Positions 1 through 9,015 of a stretch of DNA of 64,000 nt are shown here, one piece after another (positions within the stretch are counted from its first letter, which is position 1; each line of letters starts with the position of its first letter). The translations under genes were made by a program, and so were the position numbers. Source of the stretch: Planctomycetota bacterium. GTDB lineage: Bacteria; Planctomycetota; Planctomycetia; Planctomycetales; Planctomycetaceae. The notes under the pieces were generated by a model. That model searched no databases. It had not been told where the DNA came from and saw nothing but the letters and a program-made list of their open reading frames with translations. The stretch spans positions 84,785 to 148,784 of the forward strand of contig JAHZKX010000010.1 of NCBI GenBank assembly GCA_022600195.1. The letters run 5' to 3'.

Positions 1-1
1 A

Positions 2-466
2 AGTGTAGGTGAAAAGCCTGAGGATATGTATTCTACTCTAGATTTTACGACTCCCATGCTCCCGGTAGAGAAGCCCCGTTATTTGATGGGGGTTGGCCGC
101 CCTTCCGACCTGATAGAGGCGATATTGAGGGGGGTAGATTTGTTTGACTGCGTAATGCCGACTAGAAATGGGAGAAATGGAATGGCATTTACCAGTGAGG
201 GGCGGGTCAATTTACGTAATGCAAAACATGCCAGAGATCCCAAGCCGTTGGATCCAGAGTGTGATTCACCTGGATCAAGGGATTATAGTCGGGCCTATTT
301 AAGGCATTTATTTATCTCCAGGGAGATGTTGGGCCCTATTTTAGTCTCCCTGCACAATATTGCTTTCTATCAAAAATTGTTGCGAGATTTGCGTCAGGCA
401 ATACTCAATGAACAAGTTGAGGAGTTTAGGGCGGTTCACCTTGCCCGCTGGAACGCATCTTTCTAA
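2..466 (+). CDS. tgt: Queuine tRNA-ribosyltransferase, C-terminal part (5' truncated by window edge)
   Basis: The reading frame is open to the left edge, so only about the last 154 residues of a roughly 370-residue enzyme are present. Tgt swaps guanine for a queuine precursor at the tRNA wobble position in the cytoplasm. The visible part carries SVGE..., the catalytic segment [13 protein letters not shown], with the nucleophilic Asp, and the SRAYLRHL block, all hallmarks of the family. Oddly, the zinc site is broken: the usual CxCxxC just before SRAYLRHL reads CDSPGS, so two of three cysteine ligands are serine, while the His ligand in VSLHN is retained. Followed by yajC and secDF on the same strand, a classic tgt-yajC-secDF order. 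Identity is secure; the state of the zinc site is read directly from the bases. Confidence 0.96.
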   Translation, partial: SVGEKPEDMYSTLDFTTPMLPVEKPRYLMGVGRPSDLIEAILRGVDLFDCVMPTRNGRNGMAFTSEGRVNLRNAKHARDPKPLDPECDSPGSRDYSRAYLRHLFISREMLGPILVSLHNIAFYQKLLRDLRQAILNEQVEEFRAVHLARWNASF

Positions 467-648
467 GATACAGCTTACTTAATTATTAGATAACTCCTGA
501 AATTGTTTAGGTTTGGGCCGATTCAGACCAGACAATGATTCATCCATGCATGAAAATTAAATCTACGATTACGGGATAGTTGTATCCCTAAGTTCTTGAT
601 GAATATTGTTTTAGTGGAATTGCTCCATAGGCCTTGGAAGACATTTGA

Positions 649-999
649 ATGAACATTTTACTCACAACATTATATTTTTTCGCTGAAGAAGCGCCCGTAA
701 AAGAGGGCCCGGCTCCTTCTCCTATTTTTCAATTTCTACCACTGATTGCGATCGTCATTTTCTTTTATTTCATTATGTTCCGTCCTCAACAGAAAGAACG
801 GAAACGTCGTGAGCAGGCCCTTGGTGAGTTGAAGAAAAATGATCGCGTTGTAAGTATCGGTGGGATTATCGGTACGATTGCCAGCATCTCAGAGAAAGAA
901 CAAGAAGTCACATTAAAAATTGATGAGAACACCCGGATGAAATTTCGCCGTAGCGCCATTCAGGGACTCTATCAGGAAGATTCGAAAGAAACGAAATAG
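649..999 (+). CDS. yajC: Preprotein translocase subunit YajC
   Basis: A 116-residue inner-membrane protein of the Sec holotranslocon that accompanies SecDF. A short N-terminal stretch is followed by one membrane segment (about residues 26-43, rich in I, F and L), directly followed by the family signature FRPQQKERKRR and a small basic cytoplasmic domain containing the usual DRVVSIGGIIGTI block. Length and layout match YajC. It sits 182 bases after tgt and 116 bases before secDF on the same strand, the conserved order in many bacteria, so co-transcription with secDF is likely. No clear Shine-Dalgarno is visible before the ATG. Confidence 0.96.
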   Translation: MNILLTTLYFFAEEAPVKEGPAPSPIFQFLPLIAIVIFFYFIMFRPQQKERKRREQALGELKKNDRVVSIGGIIGTIASISEKEQEVTLKIDENTRMKFRRSAIQGLYQEDSKETK

Positions 1000-1115
1000 C
1001 TTAGCTGGTTTCGAAAAACTCTTAGAGAATAAGTATCTGGCACTGTGTTGTCAGTTTAAACCTTCATTGCCGATCAAATCGGCCTATATTATCAGATAGT
1101 TTTGGGACTAATTGA

Positions 1116-4094
1116 ATGACAGGGATTGATTTCCACTCAACAGCTCTTTTAGCTGAAGAAGTGACTGAAAAGGCGACATCACAAGTATCAGGGTGGTTTA
1201 TCATAGCCATTCTTGTTGTCGTATTCGTTCTACCATTCATTTTGGGGGCACTGATAGCAAATGCTCTTAAGATGAAAGATTTTTCACGCAAAATCGGTCT
1301 GGTATTATTTACCGCCGTCATTGCCGCGACACCTTTCGTCTGGCAGATTGCCAGTGGTCACGACTGGCGTGATGCCATTCGGTTGGGAATCGACCTGGCA
1401 GGCGGGTCGAATATGGTCTTTGAGGTTGACGAAGGCAAGAGTGAAAAAGAGCTTTCCAACGAAGTGATGGATCAAATGGTGGGAGCCATTGGTCGTCGAA
1501 TCAATCCTTCGGGAACGGAAGAAGTAACCGTTCGTAAAGTAGGCCAAAACCGGATTGAAGTCATTGTTCCCGGCGCTGACAGTGATGATGTTCAAAGGAT
1601 CAAATCTCTCATTACACGGTTGGGAAGTCTGGAATTTGATATCGTAGCGAATCGGCGCGATCATGCGACTCTAGTTTCGCGTGCGTTGGAGGCTCCTGGT
1701 AAAGATATTCGGGATGGCGAGGGTCGAGTCATTGCCAGTTGGCGCGAAGTAAATAACGATGAGCCGTTTAGTCAGGATGACCAGATGGTTGTACGGCCTC
1801 TTACGCGTAAAGATGGTACTACCGGTGAAGAAGTTTTGGTGATCATTGAGCCAAATGAGGATCGCCGTGTGACAGGGAAATACCTGGTTCGTGCACGACA
1901 GTCAACAGACCAGAATGGTACTCCGGCGGTCTCTTTTACATTTAATGCCCGTGGCGGTAATCTTTTTAGTCAGTTAACCTCGAAAAATCGTCCCAGTAAG
2001 GATGGATTTCATCGCCATCTGGCCGTGTTACTTGATGGGAAAGTTCAATCTGCGCCTCGTCTCATTACAACCATTGGTGCCGAAGGACAAATTACCGGTC
2101 GGTTTACGCAGAAAGAGATTTCTGATCTGCTTAACGTGTTAAATGCAGGGGCATTAGAAGTCCCTTTGAAATCGGAACCCGTCTCTGAATTTTCAATCAG
2201 CCCTCTTTTAGGGAGTGATGTTCAGGAGAAGGGAAAGCAGGCAATTGTGATTGCTGCAATTGCCGTTATTTTCTTCATGCTGATTTACTATCGTTTTGCA
2301 GGTCTGGTAGCAAATATCTGCTTAACTTTGAACTTGTTGCTGGTCATGGGGACGATGTCATTTATTAATGCCACCTTTACTCTGCCAGGTCTGGCGGGTC
2401 TGGTGTTAACGATCGGTATGGCCGTCGATGCCAACGTGCTTATTTTCGAACGAATTCGGGAAGAGAAAGCACGTGGTTCCAGTTTGAGGATGGCAATCAA
2501 CAATGGTTTTGCGCGTGCCTTTACGACCATCATCGATGCGAATTTGACTACTCTGATTGTGGCAGTGGTTCTCTATATTATCGGAACGGATCAGGTTCGC
2601 GGTTTTGCAGTGACGTTATTCATCGGAATTGTGATGAGTATGTTTACCGCGTTATATGTCGGACGCATCGTTTTTGATATTTTTGAACGAAAACGCTGGA
2701 TCAGTGATCTGAAGATGATGAGTATCGTGGGGCATACCAGTATCGATTTCATCGGTAAGAAAATGGTTGCTGCGATGTTCTCAGTCGTATTAATTGTGAT
2801 CGGAATGGGAGTTGTTATTACGCGTGCGGAAGAAAATCTCGATATCGATTTTACCGGTGGCACGATGGTGACATTCGAATTTGAAGATAAACAGGATATC
2901 GATGCAATCCGCAGTCTATTGCAAGTTGAGTTTGGTAACAGTTTAACTCTGGAGCAGCTACAGCTTTCAAATGACCCTGGCTCTGAAGGACGTTATTTCC
3001 GTCTGCGTACCACGTTGAATGATGCGGATAAAGGTGAAGAAGACGTCAAAGCAACAGATTCAATCAGAGAAAAATTAAATAAGACATTTAAAGACAGCGC
3101 TCAAAAGTTGCGAAAAGTGACTATGAGTTTTGGAGAGATCAAGAAACTCGAAGGAAGTGAGAATTCTCCAGCAGGTGCCGAAGTGGAACTGACATTTAGT
3201 GGTGAGTTGAAACCATCGACTGTCGATAACTACTTGAAAGAAGCCACTGCTTCAATCAAGAATGCCGATGAATCAGTTAAGTACGAGCGTATTCCGGAAT
3301 TCCAGCTGAAGGGGATTTCAGCCGACGGTAAAGATGAGGCAACTGAAGAAGCGACTCGCTTTAAGAAAATGAAAGCGCAAGTTGGACCTGATCTCCCGGT
3401 TGATGACCTGAAAACTGCATTAAATGTGATGCAGACTGTGATGGAGACAACAGCCATTCTGGATGAAGTCAATAGTTTTGATAGCTCTGTCGCCAGTGAA
3501 ATGCAGGAATCTGCTTTGTTGGCTATGTTAATCAGTTTGGTCGCGATCGTGGCCTATGTCTGGTTTCGGTTCCAGAGAATTACCTTTGGCCTGGCAGCAG
3601 TTGCGGCCTTGGTGCATGACGTGTTGGTAGTGCTGGGAATGGTCGCAATAGGGGCTTCTTTAAGTAGTACTCCCTTAGGGCCTCTATTAGGGCTAAACGA
3701 TTTTAAAATCAATCTACCCATGATCGCCGCATTCCTGACCATTGTTGGTTATTCGTTGAATGATACGATTGTGGTATTCGACCGTATTCGAGAAGTGCGT
3801 GGCAAGAACCCTGCTCTGACCAAAACAATGGTCAATGAGAGTTTGAATCAAACGCTCTCACGAACCTTGCTGACATCAATCACGACTTTGATTGTTGTTC
3901 TAATCCTTTATACGATTGGTGGTGAAGGGATTCACGGTTTTGCGTACTGTCTTGTTCTAGGAGTGATTGTCGGTACTTACAGTTCGATCTTTATTGCCAG
4001 CCCAGTTTTACTCTGGCTGATGAATCGTCCCGGAAGTGCGACAGCACGTGCAACTCAGCAAAGTGAAAAACAAGCCCGTGTCAGTAGTAGTTAA
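1116..4094 (+). CDS. secDF: Fused protein translocase subunit SecDF
   Basis: A 992-residue SecD-SecF fusion; the complex uses proton-motive force to pull exported proteins through SecYEG. An additional hydrophobic segment (about residues 27-50) precedes the usual first SecD helix (about 60-78). SecD then shows GIDLAGGSNMVFEV, the P1 region, and the transmembrane block with GMAVDANVLIFERIREE near 430. SecF starts near 550 with DIDFTGGTMV at about 577 and ends with the block GYSLNDTIVVFDRIREV near 875. The SecF extracytoplasmic region (about 585-785) is roughly 200 residues, about twice the E. coli size. Both conserved membrane Asp-bearing motifs are intact. Followed by a strong terminator. Natural fusions of this kind are common; the function is confident. 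Confidence 0.96.
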   Translation: MTGIDFHSTALLAEEVTEKATSQVSGWFIIAILVVVFVLPFILGALIANALKMKDFSRKIGLVLFTAVIAATPFVWQIASGHDWRDAIRLGIDLAGGSNMVFEVDEGKSEKELSNEVMDQMVGAIGRRINPSGTEEVTVRKVGQNRIEVIVPGADSDDVQRIKSLITRLGSLEFDIVANRRDHATLVSRALEAPGKDIRDGEGRVIASWREVNNDEPFSQDDQMVVRPLTRKDGTTGEEVLVIIEPNEDRRVTGKYLVRARQSTDQNGTPAVSFTFNARGGNLFSQLTSKNRPSKDGFHRHLAVLLDGKVQSAPRLITTIGAEGQITGRFTQKEISDLLNVLNAGALEVPLKSEPVSEFSISPLLGSDVQEKGKQAIVIAAIAVIFFMLIYYRFAGLVANICLTLNLLLVMGTMSFINATFTLPGLAGLVLTIGMAVDANVLIFERIREEKARGSSLRMAINNGFARAFTTIIDANLTTLIVAVVLYIIGTDQVRGFAVTLFIGIVMSMFTALYVGRIVFDIFERKRWISDLKMMSIVGHTSIDFIGKKMVAAMFSVVLIVIGMGVVITRAEENLDIDFTGGTMVTFEFEDKQDIDAIRSLLQVEFGNSLTLEQLQLSNDPGSEGRYFRLRTTLNDADKGEEDVKATDSIREKLNKTFKDSAQKLRKVTMSFGEIKKLEGSENSPAGAEVELTFSGELKPSTVDNYLKEATASIKNADESVKYERIPEFQLKGISADGKDEATEEATRFKKMKAQVGPDLPVDDLKTALNVMQTVMETTAILDEVNSFDSSVASEMQESALLAMLISLVAIVAYVWFRFQRITFGLAAVAALVHDVLVVLGMVAIGASLSSTPLGPLLGLNDFKINLPMIAAFLTIVGYSLNDTIVVFDRIREVRGKNPALTKTMVNESLNQTLSRTLLTSITTLIVVLILYTIGGEGIHGFAYCLVLGVIVGTYSSIFIASPVLLWLMNRPGSATARATQQSEKQARVSSS

Positions 4095-4142
4095 CCTCGG
4101 TTGAGCACAAAAGACTGACGGATTCAAATAGAAACATCTTTC

Positions 4143-4176
4143 AGAGGACTGATCTAAAGATTGGTCCTCTTTTTTT
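4143..4176 (+). terminator. Rho-independent terminator after secDF
   Basis: AGAGGAC (4143-4149) pairs perfectly with GTCCTCT (4164-4170). The stem can be extended inward with TGATC/GATTG including two G-T pairs, leaving a TAAA loop. A run of seven T follows (4170-4176). It lies 49 bases past the secDF stop, so it ends the yajC-secDF transcript. Confidence 0.9.
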
Positions 4177-4261
4177 ATACTGTGTCTGAACCATCGAACA
4201 ATATTTCTAGTCATTGGGGCGATGGAACAGATGCGATGATTTCATTGGAAGGGTTGCAACT

Positions 4262-5488
4262 TCAGCGAACTTTTCGGCCTTCAATGAAAACGGCTTCGAC
4301 AGAACCAGGGAATGTGATTCCTTCAAACGGAGACCAGCCACATTTGGTTTTCAGGTCTTCTCGCTTGATTGTGACTGGTTGATGCATGTTGAGTACGGTC
4401 AGACTGGCTGTATAGCCGGGTTCGATTTTACCGAACTTCTTGGGAGAGATATATGGGTTTACAAAATTACCAGGATTTTCAGAGCAAAAAAGAGCAGCCT
4501 GTTCGGGGGCAAAATTTTGGTCTAGAATTAACCATGTGACAAAAGCCCCATAGGTATCCAGATGCGGTTGTCCCGAAATTCCCTGCTCGTTTTCTTCCAG
4601 AGTATGGGGGGCATGATCTGTGGCAAGGTAATCTAATGTGCCCTCACGTAGTGCATCCAGCATTGCCTGACGATCCGCGATGGTACGTAAAGGCGGGTTC
4701 ATCTGCATTTTTCCACGGTTTTGATCTGTCAGATCAGATTGATCAAAATAGAGATGGTGCGGCGTAACTTCGCAAGTAACCTGCAACCCACGGCTTCTTG
4801 CTTCTCGAATCAGTGGTAGCCCTTCCCCAACAGAATAATGACACAATTTCCCTTTGAGATCATATTTTTCGATCATCTGAAGGGCAAAACGTGTTGCAGA
4901 GATTTCACATTCTGCAGGTCTTTGATCTTCATGGTTTTTTGCATGGGCATGATGCTCAAGTAAAATTGGATCTTCACAGTGAAAGCTCACATCACAACCG
5001 CGATACAATGAGAGAGTTTCGTCAAGTTGCTCAAGGGTTTTGAAAAAAAGATCTCCTACGCTGGGGCCCATATAAGCTTTGTAGGGGACTGCAAATGAAA
5101 GTGGTCTGGTTCCCGGGCCAATACCTGCATACAGCGTAAAGTGAATCGCAGGATTTCTTTTTTTCAGATGTCGACTTTTTTCGTGGTAGCTTTCGTCCGT
5201 GATCGGCGGAATGGGGTTATTAGGCATGTCGGCAACATGCACCACACCACCATTCATTGCAGCGGCGCCGGCAGTACAAAAATCTTCTTTGTAAATTTGC
5301 GACTCGCCGACATCGTCTCGGGCGTGGATGTGGATATCACCCATGCCGGCAAAGATGAGGCAATCATCAGAAAAAGAAACATCTGCTTCACCCAGGTTTG
5401 AACCCACTTCAATAATTCGATCGCCTTCGATTCGAATCTGGCTGTTCAATGTACCTGAAGAACTAACAAGACTTCCCTGTATGATCAT
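4262..5488 (-). CDS. pyrC: Dihydroorotase (amidohydrolase family)
   Basis: A 408-residue cytoplasmic metalloenzyme of de novo pyrimidine synthesis that interconverts carbamoyl-aspartate and dihydroorotate. The amidohydrolase signature is complete: HIHARDD near residue 53 (metal HxH), DMPNNPIPP, YKAYMG with the probable carbamylated Lys, HCED, HYSVGEG and the final TDHAPHT with the catalytic Asp. Length fits single-domain bacterial dihydroorotases (about 350-430). The start chosen is the ATG giving MIIQGSLV; the beta-sandwich N-terminus begins immediately, so little upstream extension is possible. It lies 61 bases downstream of a small conserved gene on the same strand and may be co-transcribed with it. 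Allantoinase or hydantoinase is an alternative within the superfamily, but HIHARDD and TDHAPHT favour dihydroorotase. Confidence 0.9.
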   Translation of the reverse strand: MIIQGSLVSSSGTLNSQIRIEGDRIIEVGSNLGEADVSFSDDCLIFAGMGDIHIHARDDVGESQIYKEDFCTAGAAAMNGGVVHVADMPNNPIPPITDESYHEKSRHLKKRNPAIHFTLYAGIGPGTRPLSFAVPYKAYMGPSVGDLFFKTLEQLDETLSLYRGCDVSFHCEDPILLEHHAHAKNHEDQRPAECEISATRFALQMIEKYDLKGKLCHYSVGEGLPLIREARSRGLQVTCEVTPHHLYFDQSDLTDQNRGKMQMNPPLRTIADRQAMLDALREGTLDYLATDHAPHTLEENEQGISGQPHLDTYGAFVTWLILDQNFAPEQAALFCSENPGNFVNPYISPKKFGKIEPGYTASLTVLNMHQPVTIKREDLKTKCGWSPFEGITFPGSVEAVFIEGRKVR

Positions 5489-5549
5489 CGAATTGAAGTC
5501 ATTCCGTTTCTACTGTCTTAATAGTGTGCTGAGCATCGTTCTAAAATGA

Positions 5550-5873
5550 TTACCAACCAACCGACATATTTGTTTCTATTGCCAGTTGAGCCTCATGTAG
5601 ATCAGATCCGGTATCACGCATATAAAGTCTGATTGCATGAACTTTGTCCCCGGAAGCACGGAAGAGACACTCACGTGCCATATCGCAGGGCTCTGTATGG
5701 CCTTCAATGCCAAGCAGACGCTTCGAAATCACCCACATATCACGAGGACGTCGCGTGACACGCAGGATTTCGTCTTCAGGATAATTTTCCTGAGCAGCAT
5801 TTTCCGCTTCCTCTTGAGTAGTTGCCCAACCCACCATAATGTGTGCGTTTGTTTCAATCTCATAAAGAGCCAT
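5550..5873 (-). CDS. Small conserved protein with an L7/L12-like C-terminal helix-turn motif
   Basis: A 107-residue soluble protein, not recognised by name. The N-terminal half (MALYEIETNAHIMVGWATTQEEAENAA...) looks like a small alpha/beta unit. The C-terminal part (about residues 74-102) has the pattern GDKVHAIRLYMRDTG followed by a D-L-x-E-A-x-x-A-I-E segment, which resembles the ribosomal protein L7/L12 C-terminal motif K-I-x-A-I-K-x-Y-R-x-x-T-G-x-G-L-K-E-A. The same motif appears in the 90-residue protein at 27223-27495. The gene precedes the dihydroorotase by 61 bases. No signal peptide or membrane segment is seen. It is probably a real gene because composition and start look normal; function is unknown and the L7/L12 similarity is my inference by eye. 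Confidence 0.75.
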   Translation of the reverse strand: MALYEIETNAHIMVGWATTQEEAENAAQENYPEDEILRVTRRPRDMWVISKRLLGIEGHTEPCDMARECLFRASGDKVHAIRLYMRDTGSDLHEAQLAIETNMSVGW

Positions 5874-6152
5874 AATTCAACTCCAGTCTGAAGAATGGAA
5901 AAAGTAAGAATCTAACGAACAATGAGGAATAATAGGACTCTTTCGAATTTGTCTTAGTAGGATATCAACTCAGATGTCAGAAATCGAACAATTCCCTGTG
6001 CCATATTATAGCCAAGCGGGATTCAGGGTGAGAGTGTCTTCTTGAAATTGTTTACAGAAAAAACGAAATCCAGAGAAGTGACTCGATTTTCGTTTGGTGC
6101 TCCTTGCCGATGCGTAAGGTCTGGCATTTTCACTATTTAATCTGTATTCAGC

Positions 6153-6881
6153 TTAATCTGTATTCAGCTGCTGGCGAGCGTCCCATTTTTCTTCAGCCGA
6201 ACTTTTCCGGAGATAATAAGGGGTTAGATCCCAGATTTCAGTCAGGGAATGGTAATCGGCAGTTTGGTGTTTTTTCAGGAGATTAGCGGTTATTATCGAG
6301 ACTTTTGCAGCATCTGGCTGGCGGAATTCTGGATCTAGTAGCCTGCATTTCGGCAGAGCAGCAGGCTCAATTAACTCAATTCCAGGCCCATTGATTGTGC
6401 TGCCGGTTTCAAGAGAACGGCAAAATTCAGTGATTGCCCATATGCGGATTTCATCAGATTTTTGCCATTGATTCTCTGCAATTTTAACATATTTGCCAAC
6501 AAACAAGTCTCCCCGCTGTGCATTGGAAATAACGTACGTTTCGCTGACTTCAGGTGGACAATTGAGGGCAATGGCTTCAAAAGTATCAATTCCCAGTACG
6601 GGGCATCCAGTGACATATCCGAATGTTTTGGCGAAAGTGGTGCCAATTCTCAAACCCGTAAAGCTGCCAGGTCCCCCGCTCACGCCGACTCCTGTAATTT
6701 GATACGGCGTCAATTTCAGTTGAAACAGTAGTTTTTTTACTTCCGACACCAGGGTTTGTGCATGTTTTCTTCCCTGCTGTTGCAGCTCGGTTTGCGCAAT
6801 TTTCTGTTGAGCGTGATAGATCGCGATTGATCCACAGCGTCCTGAAGTCTCAACACCTAGGTAAAACAGAGAGTTTTCCAC
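6153..6881 (-). CDS. tsaB: tRNA threonylcarbamoyladenosine biosynthesis protein TsaB
   Basis: A 242-residue ASKHA-fold partner of TsaD in making t6A at position 37 of ANN-decoding tRNAs. It opens with a strand-loop LGVETSGRCGSIAI and contains the TsaB hallmark SGGPGSFTGLRIG near residues 69-81, followed by VLGIDTFEAIA. Length matches the family (about 220-240). The start codon is GTG, giving (M)ENSLFYLGVETS; the ASKHA first strand follows at once, supporting this start. It stands alone on the minus strand, 226 bases from the divergent chloride-channel gene. The C-terminal third is less conserved, as usual for TsaB. Confidence 0.93.
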   Translation of the reverse strand: MENSLFYLGVETSGRCGSIAIYHAQQKIAQTELQQQGRKHAQTLVSEVKKLLFQLKLTPYQITGVGVSGGPGSFTGLRIGTTFAKTFGYVTGCPVLGIDTFEAIALNCPPEVSETYVISNAQRGDLFVGKYVKIAENQWQKSDEIRIWAITEFCRSLETGSTINGPGIELIEPAALPKCRLLDPEFRQPDAAKVSIITANLLKKHQTADYHSLTEIWDLTPYYLRKSSAEEKWDARQQLNTD

Positions 6882-7107
6882 GCGGACTCAAATAAAAAAC
6901 ATCAAAGACAAGATACAAATCGATTAAAACCCAGTAGAGTATGACAGACTGCGGTATTTGATCCAAGTCTTTCAACCGGATTTTCCAGGTGACTGTATGG
7001 CAAGCCGATATCAGCGCTTGAATATCTTATCCTTCAAAGGCCGATTTTTTTGGTTTTCCTAGTGGATAATCATTTTCTAACCTCATCCAGAATATTGCTA
7101 TTGAAAC

Positions 7108-8997
7108 ATGTTTTTTCTTAAAAAATTTGGTGAGTTTCTGACGTCTTTCGATCTGAAAACGAGTAGCAAATGGTTTGTTTTGTCCTGCTTGATTGGAATT
7201 GTCGCTGGATTGGGGGCCATCGTGTTTGATGCTCTGACGCAGATTGTCCAACATCATTCACTCAGTTCAATCGCCGGTTTTGAGCATCCACAAACTGTGG
7301 GAGAACATTCCATATATGAATCAGAAGAGAATAAATATGAATCAGAAGTGGAGAAAGTCAGTTTTTCACCCTGGTTGTTATTAGTGGTTATCACTTTGGG
7401 AGGCCTGGCATCCGGACTGATTGTCTATAATTTTGCTCCTGAAGCAGAAGGCCACGGAACTGATGCCGCAATCGATGCATTCCACACAAAACGTGGGCTC
7501 ATTAAGTTGAGAGTTCCCTTTGTGAAAACAATCGCTTCTGCCCTTACGCTGGGGACCGGAGGTTCCGCTGGGCGTGAGGGCCCTATTGCACAAATTGGTG
7601 CCGGTTTTGGTTCCTGGGTTGGGACGACGTTAAAACTTTCTGCACGTGATCGAAGGATTATGCTTGCGGCCGGCGTGGGAGCAGGTATTGGTGCTATATT
7701 TCGTGCTCCGCTTGCTGGAGCATTATTTGCAGCAGAGATTTTGTATAGCAATGCTGATTTCGAATCTGATGTGATTGTACCGGCTGCGATGTCTTCAATT
7801 ATTTCTTATTCTGTTTATTGCCTGTCTCTGCCTCAGAATTTGCGTTTCATGCCACTGTTCGGTAATGAATTACATCATACGGTAGATTCGCATGCAGAAT
7901 TAATTCCCTATGCGATTTTGTCTGTTGTCCTGAGTTTGTCCGCTATGTTTTATGTGAAGGTATTTTACGGTACGAATCGTTTGTTTAAAACACTGCCTGT
8001 TAAACCGATGTTCAAACCAGCCATCGGTGCATTTTTGACAGGGTTAGTAGGAGTCGGGCTCTACTATCTTTTTCAAAAAGATATGCGAACTTTATCAGTC
8101 TTATCAACGGGTTACGGTTTTCTGCAAGATGCGTTAACATCAGCAGCCGATCTGGGGATTCCGCTTTTGCTGACGATCGCTTTTGTGAAAGTCTTCACAA
8201 CTTCATTGACAATTGGTTCAGGAGGATCCGGAGGAGTATTTGGACCCTCAATGGTAATAGGCGGCAGTGTCGGTGCTGCAACAGGATTATTTTTGCAGCG
8301 ACTGTGGCCTGGCCTGGTTACGCAACCAGAAGCGTACGGATTGGTTGGCATGGCAGGTTTTTTTGCCGGGGCTGCACACGCACCTATTTCAACCATCATT
8401 ATGGTTTCGGAAATAACAGGAAATTATTCGTTGCTCCTGCCCACCATGCTGGCATCAACGCTCTGTTTTGTACTTTGTCAAAGGGTTCATCTCTATCAGA
8501 AACAGTATCCAAGTCTACTCGACTCGCCTGCACATCGTGGAGACTTCTTGATTGATGTACTGGAAGGCAGCCATGTTTCAGACGTATTTGATCCTGAAAG
8601 AAAGATTCAACTGATTCCGGAATCAAAATCATTGGATGAGATTGTGCATTCGCTTGCAGGAACTCAGCAGCATTATTTTCCAGTGGTTGATGATGCAGGA
8701 AAAATTGTCGGCATTTTTTCAGAAGACGACGTTCGAGCTTATTTGTATGATGAAACTCTCTGGAAGCTGGCTGTGGCGCGAGATATTATGCAGTCTGAAT
8801 TCGTGAAAATCAGTCCGGGAGATGATTTGAATACTGTGATGCAACGATTTACTGCAATCAATGTCGAATCTTTACCAGTTGTCGATGAAAAGGATCCGGG
8901 AATTTTGCTGGGCATGCTGAATCGTAAGGAGACAATTGGGTATTATAATCAGCAGTTAATGAAATGTAAGCGGGTCGGTGAAGAGAGTGGTGAATGA
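7108..8997 (+). CDS. CLC-family chloride channel/transporter with tandem CBS domains
   Basis: A 629-residue polytopic inner-membrane protein. The CLC core spans about residues 20-465 with GREGP at 155-159 (gating Glu157) and GSGGSGGVFGPS at 370-381. A position equivalent to the GSGIP loop reads EGHGTDAA. Where bacterial exchangers have two glutamates (the second transferring protons), this protein has Glu210 followed by Ile211, so by eye the proton-pathway glutamate is missing, as in CLC channels. Residues about 490-610 form two CBS modules likely to bind adenine nucleotides. An acidic insertion (YESEENKYESEVEK) lies after the first helix. It converges with the helicase gene, 18 bases apart. 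Chloride or another anion transport is confident; channel versus antiporter is inference. Confidence 0.9.
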   Translation: MFFLKKFGEFLTSFDLKTSSKWFVLSCLIGIVAGLGAIVFDALTQIVQHHSLSSIAGFEHPQTVGEHSIYESEENKYESEVEKVSFSPWLLLVVITLGGLASGLIVYNFAPEAEGHGTDAAIDAFHTKRGLIKLRVPFVKTIASALTLGTGGSAGREGPIAQIGAGFGSWVGTTLKLSARDRRIMLAAGVGAGIGAIFRAPLAGALFAAEILYSNADFESDVIVPAAMSSIISYSVYCLSLPQNLRFMPLFGNELHHTVDSHAELIPYAILSVVLSLSAMFYVKVFYGTNRLFKTLPVKPMFKPAIGAFLTGLVGVGLYYLFQKDMRTLSVLSTGYGFLQDALTSAADLGIPLLLTIAFVKVFTTSLTIGSGGSGGVFGPSMVIGGSVGAATGLFLQRLWPGLVTQPEAYGLVGMAGFFAGAAHAPISTIIMVSEITGNYSLLLPTMLASTLCFVLCQRVHLYQKQYPSLLDSPAHRGDFLIDVLEGSHVSDVFDPERKIQLIPESKSLDEIVHSLAGTQQHYFPVVDDAGKIVGIFSEDDVRAYLYDETLWKLAVARDIMQSEFVKISPGDDLNTVMQRFTAINVESLPVVDEKDPGILLGMLNRKETIGYYNQQLMKCKRVGEESGE

Positions 8998-9015
8998 TTT
9001 CGATTCAATAATCAG

